Of a stretch of 64,000 bases of DNA, positions 50,934 through 60,577 are shown piece after piece (position 1 is the stretch's first letter; every line of letters begins with the position of its first letter). The notes beneath the pieces were generated by a model. It had not been told where the DNA came from and ran no database searches. It was given only the letters and a program-made list of their open reading frames with translations. Source of the stretch: Erythrobacter sp. (GTDB lineage: Bacteria > Pseudomonadota > Alphaproteobacteria > Sphingomonadales > Sphingomonadaceae); NCBI RefSeq assembly GCF_030066995.1, contig NZ_JASJAP010000001.1, positions 62,001-126,000 of the forward strand. The letters are read 5' to 3'. Made by a program: the position numbers and the translations under genes.

Positions 50934-53015
50934 TCACTTCTTCAGCATATCCGCAGGAAGGCACGGAGGGTTTTGTCCGGTCCAATCCACCTCATCCGTC
51001 GCTGGCACAGGCCCGGTCCCGTTCCAGGTGTCGGTTTCCTCTCTTGGATAATAGCCGATCACCGCCATCGAGTTATCGAAATTGGCAAGCCGTTCATTAT
51101 CGCGCGCTGCCCGCTTGGGGGTGATCTCTGTCGTTTCCGTCCGGCTTGCGCGAACCATGCGGATGGTCCGGTCGTTGCGCTTTTCCATTGCGCGATAGAA
51201 GACCCGTCCGAACAGCATCGTGTCGAAGACGGTGTTGAAACTCCACTTTTCGAGCTCGGTCTCCTCAGGGAGGCGGACTGTGGTCGCAAAGCATGAATAT
51301 TGCGGCGATTGCCAATAGGGCGTTTCGCTAAGGTCCCCTTCGGCGCGCTGGCGGCGATCGGGCGGGTTGAACCCGCCTCCGGGCAAGCGGAAAGTGTAGG
51401 TGCCGTCTTCTTCGGCTTCCCAATCGACAGGTCCGGTGCCTACGATTTCAAGGACACTGGCCTGTGTTTCCTTGTCGAACCGGTAGGCGACCTTGTCGAT
51501 CGAATCCCATTCGCGGTTGCCGACAAGCTCGCTACGGAACGCCGCTTCGAGTTGGTTATCGGTCACTGCGGAGAAGCTGTAATATTCCTGGAGCGCCGAT
51601 GGGCCGCGGCTGACAATGATCTCGGTTTTCTTCGCTGGCTCGTCGAAGCCCGCGCGCGCATCGATATCGACGATCCCCATTTGCTGCGGGAGCTCGAAGG
51701 GGCGCTCCGGCAAACGTTCCAGCGCCTTGCCGTTGGAAGCGAGCGGCAGCACCGATTGGTATCTGAAGAAGGGCTCGTCGCGCGCCTCGATCACCGCGGG
51801 CAGAGTCCCATCGAGCCAATAGTCTTCGCCATCGATCCGCGCGCGCACCAGAACGTGATCGAAAAGCCCGGGATTGGCGAGCCTGTTCGGATGGCCATCG
51901 GTTGGGATCGTGTTGGCAACCAGCACTGCCTCGGCCTCGATCTCCAGTTCGCGCAGCAGGGCAAGCAGCATGGCCGTCTTGCCTTTGCAGTCGCCATAGC
52001 GCCGCTCCCAGGTCTCATCGGCGCTGGCGGGGGTAAAATTGCCGCCGTTGAGACCGACATAGACATAGCGGACCTGCTGCTGGACCAGCTTGAGCGCCGC
52101 CTGCGCCTGCGCCAGTTTGCTCGCATTCTCGGAGGCTATGAACGCCGCCTCTTCACGCAAGGGGGAGTTGGCATCGAGCTGTGTTGCTACGTCAAACAGG
52201 TCAAAAAAACGCCTCGAGACCGCTTCCCATGTCGCAAAGTCGCTATATTCGATGATCCGTGCCCAGGAGTAGCGCGGCGGAGCGTTGCGCGGCGGCGCGA
52301 TGGCCTCGGGGTTGTCAAAACGCACAGTGATCGCGTTGTCGGTCCGCTCGGCCACTTCCTTCAGATCGTCCGTGAGTTGGATCGCGGGTTCCTGCCCAAC
52401 CTCCCAGGACAATTCGAGCCGGAAGCGACCCGAAGGCGGCGCGTCAGCGAGGAACAGGAGCCCGTGGCTGGCTTCCTTGAGGGTCGGGTCGTGAAGAGGG
52501 ACGGTGTAGGCGAACTCAAGATCGTCCCCGACGCGCAGATCCGGCACGCGCAAAGAGGCTGTCAGGTTGCCATCAAGCATCGCCTGTTCGAGCTGGTCTT
52601 CCCGCCGCAGGATCTCGAACTGGGTGCTTTCGAGCACATCGATGACCCGGCTGCCCCGATGGATCCGGACCGCATGCACTTGCGCGGGACCGGAAGCGGG
52701 GTTCCAGGCGAACGCGATATTGCCCAATTGCAAGGCCTGTGGCTGAAGAAGCCGAAAGAGCTGGCTCTGATAGGAGCGTGCTCCGGTCTCGGTCAGGCGC
52801 GCAATGGTGTCTTGCCGCCGCACAAAGATTAGCCCTTGTGCGTCCTCGGGAACGGGAAGCGGTTCGGAATCGCTCGCCCACTCTGGCGTAGGCGCGATTG
52901 GCACAGAAGAAGCGTCTTGGGCTTCGCTGGGCTGCGCGTTCAGCGTAGATGCAAACGCGATCGGCGCAGCCACGCTCAGCGCAAGCGCAGCGGCGATCGA
53001 GGGGCGAAGGGACAT
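50934..53015 (-). CDS. DUF3857 / transglutaminase-like exported protein
   Basis: A 693-residue secreted protein: signal peptide (SIAAALALSVAAPIAFAS), DUF3857 beta-sandwich (about 60-220), then a transglutaminase-like domain with the catalytic Cys in RRYGDCKGKTAMLLALL, His in LFDHVLVRARI and Asp in YWLDGTLP. The Cys-His-Asp triad looks complete, so a papain-like peptidase or transamidase activity is possible. The start is ATG 53015 (MSLRPSIAAA); an ATG 8 codons earlier exists. It lies between purC and the M16 peptidase on the minus strand. Confidence 0.88.
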   Translation of the reverse strand: MSLRPSIAAALALSVAAPIAFASTLNAQPSEAQDASSVPIAPTPEWASDSEPLPVPEDAQGLIFVRRQDTIARLTETGARSYQSQLFRLLQPQALQLGNIAFAWNPASGPAQVHAVRIHRGSRVIDVLESTQFEILRREDQLEQAMLDGNLTASLRVPDLRVGDDLEFAYTVPLHDPTLKEASHGLLFLADAPPSGRFRLELSWEVGQEPAIQLTDDLKEVAERTDNAITVRFDNPEAIAPPRNAPPRYSWARIIEYSDFATWEAVSRRFFDLFDVATQLDANSPLREEAAFIASENASKLAQAQAALKLVQQQVRYVYVGLNGGNFTPASADETWERRYGDCKGKTAMLLALLRELEIEAEAVLVANTIPTDGHPNRLANPGLFDHVLVRARIDGEDYWLDGTLPAVIEARDEPFFRYQSVLPLASNGKALERLPERPFELPQQMGIVDIDARAGFDEPAKKTEIIVSRGPSALQEYYSFSAVTDNQLEAAFRSELVGNREWDSIDKVAYRFDKETQASVLEIVGTGPVDWEAEEDGTYTFRLPGGGFNPPDRRQRAEGDLSETPYWQSPQYSCFATTVRLPEETELEKWSFNTVFDTMLFGRVFYRAMEKRNDRTIRMVRASRTETTEITPKRAARDNERLANFDNSMAVIGYYPREETDTWNGTGPVPATDEVDWTGQNPPCLPADMLKK

Positions 53016-53125
53016 GAAGGCGGCTCCACAGGGTCGCAAAGCGTTGAGAAATCAAACAAGACTAACCCGAAAGGTCGGCGTAAGCCAGAGCTCGGTTTGT
53101 GGCGAAGCGTCGCGGGGCGCGCCGA

Positions 53126-53926
53126 TCACTTTTTGGGAGGAGTGCCACGCAGGCGCGAGCGGTGGCTCGAGAGATCGAGCACTTCGCCCGGCTGGTTGTC
53201 CTCGCCCTGCAAGAGGCCAAGGCGTCGGGCAACTTCGCGATACGCCTCTTCTTCACCGCCCATATCGCGCCGGAAGCGGTCCTTATCCAGTTTCTCGCCG
53301 GTCGCCATGTCCCAAAGGCGGCACCCATCCGGGCTGATTTCGTCGGCCAGGATCACGCGGCTGTAGTCCCCATCGTAAAGCCGCCCGAATTCCAGCTTGA
53401 AATCCACCAGGCGAATGTTGATCCCTGCAAACATGCCGACAAGGAAATCATTGATGCGGATCGCCATCGATGAAATGTCGTGCATCTCTTCGTGGCTTGC
53501 CCAGTTGAAGCACGCAATGTGTTCTTCCGCGACCATCGGGTCGCCCAGCGCGTCATCCTTGTAGTAATACTCGATCAAAGTGTGCGGCAGCGGTTCGCCT
53601 TCCTCGATGCCGAGCCGTTTCGAAAGCGATCCGGCGGCAACGTTGCGCAGCACCACTTCGAGCGGGATAATCTCGACCTGTCGCACCAATTGCTCGCGCA
53701 TGTTCAGACGGCGGATGAAGTGGGTGGGTATCCCGATATGCGAAAGCCGCGTAAAAACGTGCTCGCTGATGCGGTTGTTAATCACACCCTTGCCGTTGAT
53801 CGTACCGCGCTTTTCCGCGTTGTTCGCGGTCGCATCGTCCTTGAAATACTGGATCAGCGTGCCGGGTTCGGGACCCTCGTAGAGGATCTTGGCCTTCCCT
53901 TCGTAGATCTGACGGCGACGCGACAT
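53126..53926 (-). CDS. purC: Phosphoribosylaminoimidazole-succinocarboxamide synthase
   Basis: Forms SAICAR from CAIR, aspartate and ATP in purine synthesis. The 266-residue protein opens [20 protein letters not shown] and has [32 protein letters not shown] and [13 protein letters not shown], followed by the signature [15 protein letters not shown]. The ATG at 53926 fits the family; an extended frame upstream runs into tRNA-Phe and is not used. The usual downstream partner purS is displaced by 7.8 kb. Confidence 0.97.
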   Translation of the reverse strand: MSRRRQIYEGKAKILYEGPEPGTLIQYFKDDATANNAEKRGTINGKGVINNRISEHVFTRLSHIGIPTHFIRRLNMREQLVRQVEIIPLEVVLRNVAAGSLSKRLGIEEGEPLPHTLIEYYYKDDALGDPMVAEEHIACFNWASHEEMHDISSMAIRINDFLVGMFAGINIRLVDFKLEFGRLYDGDYSRVILADEISPDGCRLWDMATGEKLDKDRFRRDMGGEEEAYREVARRLGLLQGEDNQPGEVLDLSSHRSRLRGTPPKK

Positions 53927-53965
53927 GCGTTGGCAACCCCTTGGGGCTTGAGTGGCGGCAACGGA

Positions 53966-54040
53966 TGGTGCCCGGGGGCGGAATCGAACCACCGACACGC
54001 GGATTTTCAATCCGCTGCTCTACCCCTGAGCTACCCGGGC
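53966..54040 (-). tRNA. tRNA-Phe (anticodon GAA)
   Basis: On the minus strand a 75-nt cloverleaf: acceptor GCCCGGG pairs with CCCGGGC, D arm AGCTC/GAGC, anticodon stem GCGGA/TCCGC with loop TTGAAAA (anticodon GAA), and T arm GGTTCGATTC. The discriminator A and an encoded CCA end at 53966. It lies 39 bp upstream of purC on the same strand. Confidence 0.97.
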
Positions 54041-54178
54041 ATCCGCTGCGGCGGCGGTGGTCATGCAGAGCCACCGGCGAGCAAATGAGAGCGCGCCTAT
54101 GACGAAGCCGCACCCGATTGGCAAGAGGTAAATCGGTGTCAGGCGTGTGTGGCGAGAAGCGAGCAGGGGTGCACCGGA

Positions 54179-54367
54179 TCAATCCTGCTCGGGCCAATTC
54201 GCGCTTGCGATCTCTTCGGGGCTCGCCGGAGGACCTGGGACCGCGTATCCATCCCCGAACCAACGCGCGAGATCGCGGTCCTTGCAGCGCTGCGAACAGA
54301 ACGGGGTAAACTCGGGCACGCGCGGCTTCGCGCAGATGGGGCAAGGCTTGGCGGCGCTTCTTGTCAT
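54179..54367 (-). CDS. yacG: DNA gyrase inhibitor / zinc-binding protein YacG
   Basis: A 62-residue zinc-ribbon protein of the YacG family, whose E. coli member binds GyrB and inhibits gyrase. The four cysteines are in CPICAKP and FCSQRCKDRD, followed by the conserved DLARWFGDGYAVPG. The ATG at 54367 overlaps the stop of the RNase E/G-like gene as ATGA. It is the last gene of the infA-maf-RNase-yacG cluster. Confidence 0.95.
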   Translation of the reverse strand: MTRSAAKPCPICAKPRVPEFTPFCSQRCKDRDLARWFGDGYAVPGPPASPEEIASANWPEQD

Positions 54368-55347
54368 AAGTTCAATATCTGAGCGCTCGGCGCTTCGAGC
54401 GCAAGAGCCGGGTCGGTCTCGATCCGCACTTCTCGCCCCGTCCGGCGAGCGAGCTCTTCGATCCATTCAGGCTTCAGCTTGGCCCTCAGCGCGGGATGGA
54501 CACGAAGCAGCAGGACCGGGCCGCTGCCCGTGGCGCGTTCCGCGACGCGCAATGCGTAGCGCGCGCACAGGCCGGGGCGAGAAGTGGCAAACCGGTGGAG
54601 CAGCGATGGCCCCTCAAGCCGCGCGACGATCTGGACAAAGCCGAAGCCGTTCATCGCCGTGCGCTCATGCGGCCAATCAGCAAGCGCATCGCCAAGCGCA
54701 TCGTCCACACAGCGGCGGTCGGCCTTCGCCTCAATCGTCGGGAAATCGATCCCGATATTCCCGCCTAGGTCAAACAGGCATAGCCAGTTCGCAATGACGG
54801 GCACAGCGGCCAGCGCCAGCGACTTGGGATCGCCCGTTCCATCCACATCGATCAGCGTCATCGCCGGGGTGACGCTGAACACCAGCGCGCCGCCTGCGAA
54901 AGGCAGTTCGCCCGAAGCGGCGGCTTGCCAGATGTCTTCCCAAATTTCGCTGGCAAAGCCGCGGCGCACCTGGGCACCCGCCAACCATTGGGCGCCTTCG
55001 TCTGCGTCGCTGGCGCGGCCCTGAGCGCGCTTCCAGCGCCCTTTCTCGGCGATGGCGGCGCGTGTGACAGTGATCGAGAGATTCTCGCCTTCGGTGATGG
55101 CGCTGGGCAGATGATCCACCAGCAGCTCATGCCCTGAAGCCGTGACTGCCGTGCCGCGGGCCTTTCCGGCCAGTTTCGCAGTCAGTTTTGCGGTCAAGAC
55201 CTGGCCTGCGAAGAGTTCTCCCGGCCATAGCAGCTTGGCGGCCAGAATCTCCCCTCCCGCGCACAAGAGCGCACGGGTCTCTCCGATGCCGTGTTCGACA
55301 CACCAGTTCGAAGCTGCAAACTCAGGGCGCGGATCAGGCAATGGCAA
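54364..55347 (-). CDS. Short RNase E/G-type endoribonuclease
   Basis: A 327-residue protein from the RNase E/G family, retaining mainly the RNase H/DNase I-like catalytic core. The metal-binding Asp residues are in TLIDVDGTGD and NIGIDFPTIE, and the RFATSRPGLCARYALRVAE stretch corresponds to the catalytic-domain end. The S1 domain and the CPxC zinc link are not obvious, and it is much shorter than RNase E or G (about 450-1000 aa). Such short forms between maf and yacG are common in sphingomonads. The start ATG overlaps maf by 14 bp. Confidence 0.85.
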   Translation of the reverse strand: MPLPDPRPEFAASNWCVEHGIGETRALLCAGGEILAAKLLWPGELFAGQVLTAKLTAKLAGKARGTAVTASGHELLVDHLPSAITEGENLSITVTRAAIAEKGRWKRAQGRASDADEGAQWLAGAQVRRGFASEIWEDIWQAAASGELPFAGGALVFSVTPAMTLIDVDGTGDPKSLALAAVPVIANWLCLFDLGGNIGIDFPTIEAKADRRCVDDALGDALADWPHERTAMNGFGFVQIVARLEGPSLLHRFATSRPGLCARYALRVAERATGSGPVLLLRVHPALRAKLKPEWIEELARRTGREVRIETDPALALEAPSAQILNL

Positions 55348-55906
55348 AGCCCGCTGATTTTAGTAGCGCGCGCGTTTCGTAAAGGGGCAGGCCCATCACC
55401 GAGGAATGGCTGCCGCGCATCCACTGAATAAGCGCTTCGGCCGATCCCTGGATCGCGTAGCCTCCGGCCTTGCCCCGCCATTCATCGCCCGCGAGATACG
55501 CGTCAATCTCTTCGCGCGAGAGCGATTTAAAGCGCACGATGTTTGCGCTTAGCCGCGAGGCGACCGAGCCATCGGGTGCGCGCAGGACCACGCTGGATAG
55601 CACAGTGTGCCGCCGCCCCGAGAGCAAATCGAGGCACGCGCGCGCTTCGTCCTCGGCCTCGGTCTTGGGCAAGATGCGCCTTCCTGCGGCTACGACCGTG
55701 TCGCCAGCCAGCACATAGCCAGCCGCCTCTACCGCGCCTGCTTTCTCTATTCCCATCCGCAGGGCGTAATCGCGTGGGCGTTCGTTCTTTAGCGGGGTTT
55801 CGTCGATATTGGCGGGTTGGACGGCGTCAGGCGCCAGGCCTAGGCGGGCCAGCAAATCCTGCCGGCGCGGCGACGCGGAGGCGAGGGTCAGATGAAGAGC
55901 GCTCAC
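55334..55906 (-). CDS. maf: Maf family nucleoside triphosphate pyrophosphatase
   Basis: House-cleaning pyrophosphatase that removes non-canonical or excess dNTPs; Maf proteins have also been linked to septum formation. The 190-residue product has LTLASASPRRQDLLARLGL, the catalytic VLAGDTVVAAGRRIL stretch and GKAGGYAIQGSAEALIQWM near the C-terminus, all family hallmarks. It starts 19 bp after the infA stop and overlaps the RNase gene by 14 bp. Confidence 0.96.
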   Translation of the reverse strand: MSALHLTLASASPRRQDLLARLGLAPDAVQPANIDETPLKNERPRDYALRMGIEKAGAVEAAGYVLAGDTVVAAGRRILPKTEAEDEARACLDLLSGRRHTVLSSVVLRAPDGSVASRLSANIVRFKSLSREEIDAYLAGDEWRGKAGGYAIQGSAEALIQWMRGSHSSVMGLPLYETRALLKSAGFAIA

Positions 55907-55924
55907 GCCCGTTCACCTGAATTG

Positions 55925-56170
55925 TTACTGCGGCCCGGGACCGCCGCGACCGGGCATAAAGCGGTAGGTGATGCGCGCCTTGGTGAGGTCGTAGGGTGTC
56001 AGCTCGCACAGGACTTCGTCGCCCACAAGCACGCGGATTCGGTTCTTGCGCATCTTACCGGCGGTGTGCCCCAGCACTTCGTGGCCGTTCTCAAGCTCTA
56101 CCCGGAACATCGCATTGGGCAGCAGCTCGACCACGCGCCCACGCATTTCGAGGAGTTCTTCTTTGGCCAT
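55925..56170 (-). CDS. infA: Translation initiation factor IF-1
   Basis: An OB-fold initiation factor that blocks the ribosomal A site during initiation. The sequence [20 protein letters not shown] through [20 protein letters not shown] and ITYRF is classic. At 81 residues it is about nine longer than the usual 72, because of a Gly/Pro tail ([10 protein letters not shown]). The ATG at 56170 starts the family sequence exactly. It leads the infA-maf-RNase-yacG cluster and is divergent from the TonB receptor-like gene, with 213 bp between. Confidence 0.97.
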   Translation of the reverse strand: MAKEELLEMRGRVVELLPNAMFRVELENGHEVLGHTAGKMRKNRIRVLVGDEVLCELTPYDLTKARITYRFMPGRGGPGPQ

Positions 56171-56383
56171 GTAATCCCTTAAATTGGTTGCGACGCAAAA
56201 CGTTCCGTCGGTCTGGGCGCGCCGTTTAGCGATCACGAGAACAAATTGGAAGCCTCGTGCGTTAGGTGGGTTGTCATCCTTGGCTGTGCGCATTCCGTAA
56301 CTCACGCTCGTGCCAATCTCAGGTGCAAACCGTTACACGCCAAGCGCTTGTGAGCGCGGGCGCATTGCTGAAAAGGCTCACGC

Positions 56384-59300
56384 ATGATCCCGAAATCAAA
56401 AAGGCGCTGCGAGCTGCTGGCCAGCGCGGGCCTTCTCGCTCTGGCTGCAATGGCGAGCCCGGCCTCGGCTTCTGCCAGCAACGCAATCGACGACTCGGCC
56501 CCGTCGAATGAAGCTCAAGCCCAACCGCAGAGCGATCCAGCCCCCGAAACGACCGTCCAGCAAGCGCGCGAGAGAGAGGATCCACAGACCGACTTCGGCA
56601 CCGATAGCGGCGGTGGTCCGGGGACCACGCTCGACGATGAAGACGGCGGCGAAATCGTTGTCCAGGGAACCCGTTTGCGCGGGCAGCTCGATGTCGAACA
56701 GGCGCCGCTTCTGGAGCTTGGCGAGGAGGACATAGCAGCCGAAGGCGTCGCGTCGATTTCCGATCTTGTCCAGCAGATCCAAAACCAGACGGGCTCGGCG
56801 CGGGGGCGCGGCGGCGGTGGGCGGCCTGTCATCCTCGTCAACGGCATTCGTCCCGGCAGTTTTCGTGAGCTTTTCCAATATCCGCCCGAAGCCCTGGCCA
56901 AGGTCGAGGTGTTTCCCGAAGAAGTCGCTCAACGCTTTGGATTTCCGCCCGATCGCCGGGTCATCAACCTGATCCTCAAGGAAAACTACGCCAGCCGCGA
57001 GGTTGAGTTCGAGTTCGAAGGACCAGCGCGGGGCGGCAACCTGACCACGGAGCAGGAGTTCGGCTATCTCAAGATTGCCGATGGCGGCCGGTTCAACTTC
57101 AATTTCACAGCGCAGGATGTTTCGCTCCTCAGCGAAGACGAACGCGATATCGAGCAGACCCCCGGCTCCACGTCAGACCTTGCCACCGATCCCGACCAGG
57201 CCGAGTTTCGCAGTCTGATCCCGGACAGCCGCAGCCTGGATGCCAATGTGAGCTGGGCAAAGGCCTATCTCGAAAGCGGCCTCTCGCTCTCGGCCAACGC
57301 CAACTACGTTCGCGCAGACAGCCGCAGCCTCGACGGGCTTAACACCGTCACGCTAACCAATGATCTCAACGACCCCGACGCGGCTGTCACACGCACCTTC
57401 GGCGAAGAGGACCCGCTGGAACGGCGCACGGCAAGCGACACCATCTCGCTGGCCGGATCGTTGACCAAGCCGGTCAACGCTTTCCGCCTCACCTCCACGC
57501 TCGATACCACCTTCAGCGAAAGCACGACCGAGATCGACAACCGCCTTGCTGACGAGGATATCGAAGCGTTGCAGGAGGCCGCGCTTGCCGGGACGCTCGC
57601 GTTGGATGATCCGTTGCCTGGGACCGCCGAGAATGGCTTCGAAACGGCGTTCTCGCGCAACTGGACGGCGACCAATCTCAACACGGTGCGCGGACCTCTG
57701 GTCGATTTGCCGGGCGGTGAATTGCTCGCAACATTTGACATCGGCTACACTTGGAACCGGATCGAAAGCGCGGACACGCGCACGCTCGACGATGTGCAGC
57801 TGACGCGCGGCAATATTCAGAGCGGCGCCAATTTCGTGATCCCGATAACCAGCCGCCGTAACGGCTTTGCCGATGCTTTGGGCAGTTTCACACTGAACGC
57901 GCAAATCGGGTTTGAGGAGTTGTCGGACTTCGGGACACTTGGCGATTATAACGTTTCGCTCAACTGGGCTCCGTTCGACAGCCTCGATCTGTCTGCAACC
58001 TACATTTATCGCGAAGTGGCACCCGCGCTGCAATCGCTCGGCAATCCGCAGATCACCAACCTCAACGTTCCGGTGTTTGACTTCGTCAACGGTGAGACCG
58101 TGCTGGCTGACGTAACGACGGGCGGAAACCCTGACCTACCCGCCGAAACTCAGCGCGACTGGAAGTTTGCCGTCAACTGGCAGCTGCCCTTCGTCGAGGG
58201 TACGCGCTTCACGGTGGAGTACATTCGCAACCGTTCCGACAATGTCACCAGCGCGTTTCCTCAGATCACCGAAGAGATCGAGGCGGCGTTTCCCGACCGC
58301 GTGACACGCGACGCCAACGGCACCTTGGTGGCCATTGACCAGCGCCCGGTGAGCTTCGACGAGACGCGTTCCGATCGATTGCAGTTCCGCCTATCCGCCC
58401 GCGGCTCGATTGGCGGCGGTCGGCGTGGATTTGGCGGACCTTCGGGCGGGCCTGGCAGAGCGCAAGGTGGCCCTCCTTCAGCGAGCCGTCCGCCGGGGGC
58501 AGGTGGACCACCGGCCAGTGCGCGCGGTGGCCGAGGAGGCTTTATGGCCGTGCGCGAGCGCGTTTGCGCAGATGATGGTCTGGAGACCTTGAAGCGAATT
58601 GTGGAGGCGGTCGAGAACGGGGACGACCCCTCAACAATAATACCTGGCGTCGATGTCCAGCGGCTGGAGGGCTTCCTGTCGCGCGTCCGCAACGACGTGG
58701 GCGAGATAACGGATGCAGCGCTGGAACAATTTCGTAGCCGGATTTGCAGTCTTGATCCTTCGATGTTCGCTGGACGCGGTGGTCGGGGCGGTCCGGGTAG
58801 TCCGGGGCAAGATCCGATGGTCCCTCAGGCTACAACACCGACCCAAGGCGGCGAGGACCCCGCGCGAGCGGAGCGCCTGACCGCTCTGAGAGCGCGGCTG
58901 TGCGGCGAAAATGGGCAGGAGGAAATGCGCAACCTCATCGCCATGATTGAGCGCGGAGACGATGTCTCAGGCATCCTTCCCGGCGTCGATCCCAGTTTCC
59001 TCATGATGGTGATTGATCGATCGCGCGATGCCGACGGCAACATTCCACCGCAGGTTCTTGACCGCTTTCGCTCGCGCATCTGTTCAGCCGAGGGTCCTCC
59101 GGGTGGTGGCGGCGCGCCTGTAGCTGGGCGACCGAGCACGGGAGGTGGCGCGCGAGGCGGCCGGACGGGCGCTGCAGGGCCCGCTTTCAATCCTTTGGCT
59201 GGCGGCGGTCGGCGCGGCTGGCGTTACTTCGCTAACCTGACACATACGGTCGAACTCCAGAACGAGATCTTCATCGCCCCCGGCGTGCCTGTGCTTGATC

Positions 59301-59692
59301 AGCTCGATGGCGACGCAACCAGCGCCTTCGGTTTCCCGCGACACACGTCGCGGCTTGAGGCGGGCATTTTCGGCAACGGCCTGGGCCTTCGCCTCTCGGG
59401 TCGCTACACCGGCGAAACGCGCCTCGATGGCTCGGAGACCGCGGGAAGCGGCGATCTGTTCTTTGGCGATCTGGCGACCTTTGACATCCGTCTTTTCGGC
59501 AATATCGACCAGCTTGTCGGCAGCCAGAACCGGGCGCTGAAGAATCTGCGCGTCTCTCTGCGGATGGACAACGTCTTCGACGCGCAACTTGCGGTGCGCG
59601 ACGAAAGCGGGGAGACCCCGATCAATTACCAGCCGTTCCTGATCGATCCCGTGGGCCGCTTCATCGGGATCGATATCCGCAAGCTGTTCTGA
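56384..59692 (+). CDS. TonB receptor-like outer-membrane protein with twin Cys modules
   Basis: A 1102-residue secreted barrel protein. After the signal peptide comes an acidic Gln/Pro-rich region, a possible TonB-box-like EIVVQGTRLR and a plug-like domain (GRPVILVNGIRPGSFREL). The barrel follows, ending in FIGIDIRKLF. Between two strands, at about residues 680-945, sits a Gly/Pro/Arg-rich insert that carries two related helical modules. Each is bracketed by cysteines exactly 60 residues apart (C728/C788 and C840/C900), contains GDD-x2-x-I-x-PGVD and ends FRSRICS; they are about 41% identical. The insert should be extracellular. It belongs to a sphingomonad group of receptors; ligand unknown. 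Confidence 0.85.
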   Translation: MIPKSKRRCELLASAGLLALAAMASPASASASNAIDDSAPSNEAQAQPQSDPAPETTVQQAREREDPQTDFGTDSGGGPGTTLDDEDGGEIVVQGTRLRGQLDVEQAPLLELGEEDIAAEGVASISDLVQQIQNQTGSARGRGGGGRPVILVNGIRPGSFRELFQYPPEALAKVEVFPEEVAQRFGFPPDRRVINLILKENYASREVEFEFEGPARGGNLTTEQEFGYLKIADGGRFNFNFTAQDVSLLSEDERDIEQTPGSTSDLATDPDQAEFRSLIPDSRSLDANVSWAKAYLESGLSLSANANYVRADSRSLDGLNTVTLTNDLNDPDAAVTRTFGEEDPLERRTASDTISLAGSLTKPVNAFRLTSTLDTTFSESTTEIDNRLADEDIEALQEAALAGTLALDDPLPGTAENGFETAFSRNWTATNLNTVRGPLVDLPGGELLATFDIGYTWNRIESADTRTLDDVQLTRGNIQSGANFVIPITSRRNGFADALGSFTLNAQIGFEELSDFGTLGDYNVSLNWAPFDSLDLSATYIYREVAPALQSLGNPQITNLNVPVFDFVNGETVLADVTTGGNPDLPAETQRDWKFAVNWQLPFVEGTRFTVEYIRNRSDNVTSAFPQITEEIEAAFPDRVTRDANGTLVAIDQRPVSFDETRSDRLQFRLSARGSIGGGRRGFGGPSGGPGRAQGGPPSASRPPGAGGPPASARGGRGGFMAVRERVCADDGLETLKRIVEAVENGDDPSTIIPGVDVQRLEGFLSRVRNDVGEITDAALEQFRSRICSLDPSMFAGRGGRGGPGSPGQDPMVPQATTPTQGGEDPARAERLTALRARLCGENGQEEMRNLIAMIERGDDVSGILPGVDPSFLMMVIDRSRDADGNIPPQVLDRFRSRICSAEGPPGGGGAPVAGRPSTGGGARGGRTGAAGPAFNPLAGGGRRGWRYFANLTHTVELQNEIFIAPGVPVLDQLDGDATSAFGFPRHTSRLEAGIFGNGLGLRLSGRYTGETRLDGSETAGSGDLFFGDLATFDIRLFGNIDQLVGSQNRALKNLRVSLRMDNVFDAQLAVRDESGETPINYQPFLIDPVGRFIGIDIRKLF

Positions 59693-59716
59693 CCTTTGCG
59701 CTCGCCGAATCGCAGG

Positions 59717-60577
59717 TCAGGAGTGTAGCCGCGGGAACATCCAGCTTTGCGCAGGCGCAGGCTCGAAGGGTGCCCACTCGCCCTCAGCCTGCGCCAGGCG
59801 ATCGGCTATGGCGATCATCACGCTGGGGTTCACACCCAACCCACAATGGCTCGCAAAGACGCGGATGTTCTCGCTGGGAAAGCCGTTGGTCTTGTCCGGG
59901 TCCTGAACACTGCCGCGCCAATGGACGACGCCATCGGTCTTGGTCAGAACCGACGTGGTGGGCACCGGCGGCGCAATATCAAGCCCGCGAAATTGCCCGT
60001 CGCGGATTTTCTCCGGTTCATCGCCGTTGAAGAACTTGAACAGCCTCGCAGCGTTAGTGTGCGCGCGGTCATCGGTGATCGGGCTGCCGAGACTCATCAC
60101 CAGGCGTACCTTTTCCGGCTGCAGCTTGGCCAATTCACGCGCGAGCACACCGCCAAGGCTCCAGCCGATAAGCGAGACCTTGCCTCCGCTCTCATCGCAA
60201 AGCCGATCAAGCTGTGCTTCCAGCTTGGTGATTAGCTCTTCGTTGACGCGCACATTGCGGCCAGAATCCCAGCCATGCGCGTTGTATCCAAGGCTGCGAA
60301 GAAGACCGCGCATCGGAATGGTGGAATTGTTGGTCGCCATAAAGCCGGGCAGGGTCATCACCGCGTGGCCATCGCCCTGCGGGAGCCCGGTCATGAAGGG
60401 TCGCGACGCATAGAAGGCCCCCAGCTCCAACATCGCGCGGCCCTCGGAAAGGGTCCAGAAGCGGTGCGGCGGCTTGGGCAGCTCGGTCGGCAATTCCTGC
60501 TTGAGCTTGCCGTCATCGACGATGATGCTGCCGGGCATTGGTGGGATGGTTGTCCCATGGGGTGCCGCGCTGGCCAT
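59717..60577 (-). CDS. Alpha/beta hydrolase (esterase/lipase-like)
   Basis: A 286-residue hydrolase. It has an oxyanion segment VMTLPGFMATNNSTIPMRGL, the nucleophile elbow GWSLGG (Ser), an Asp candidate in TKTDGVVHWRG and the catalytic His in VFASHCGLGVNPS. No signal peptide is visible, so it is cytoplasmic. The VHW...N..V..SHCG.G.NP pattern is typical of lipase-like hydrolases next to WS/DGAT genes. Its ATG overlaps the WS/DGAT stop by one base (TAATG), which suggests a joint role in neutral-lipid turnover. Confidence 0.88.
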   Translation of the reverse strand: MASAAPHGTTIPPMPGSIIVDDGKLKQELPTELPKPPHRFWTLSEGRAMLELGAFYASRPFMTGLPQGDGHAVMTLPGFMATNNSTIPMRGLLRSLGYNAHGWDSGRNVRVNEELITKLEAQLDRLCDESGGKVSLIGWSLGGVLARELAKLQPEKVRLVMSLGSPITDDRAHTNAARLFKFFNGDEPEKIRDGQFRGLDIAPPVPTTSVLTKTDGVVHWRGSVQDPDKTNGFPSENIRVFASHCGLGVNPSVMIAIADRLAQAEGEWAPFEPAPAQSWMFPRLHS

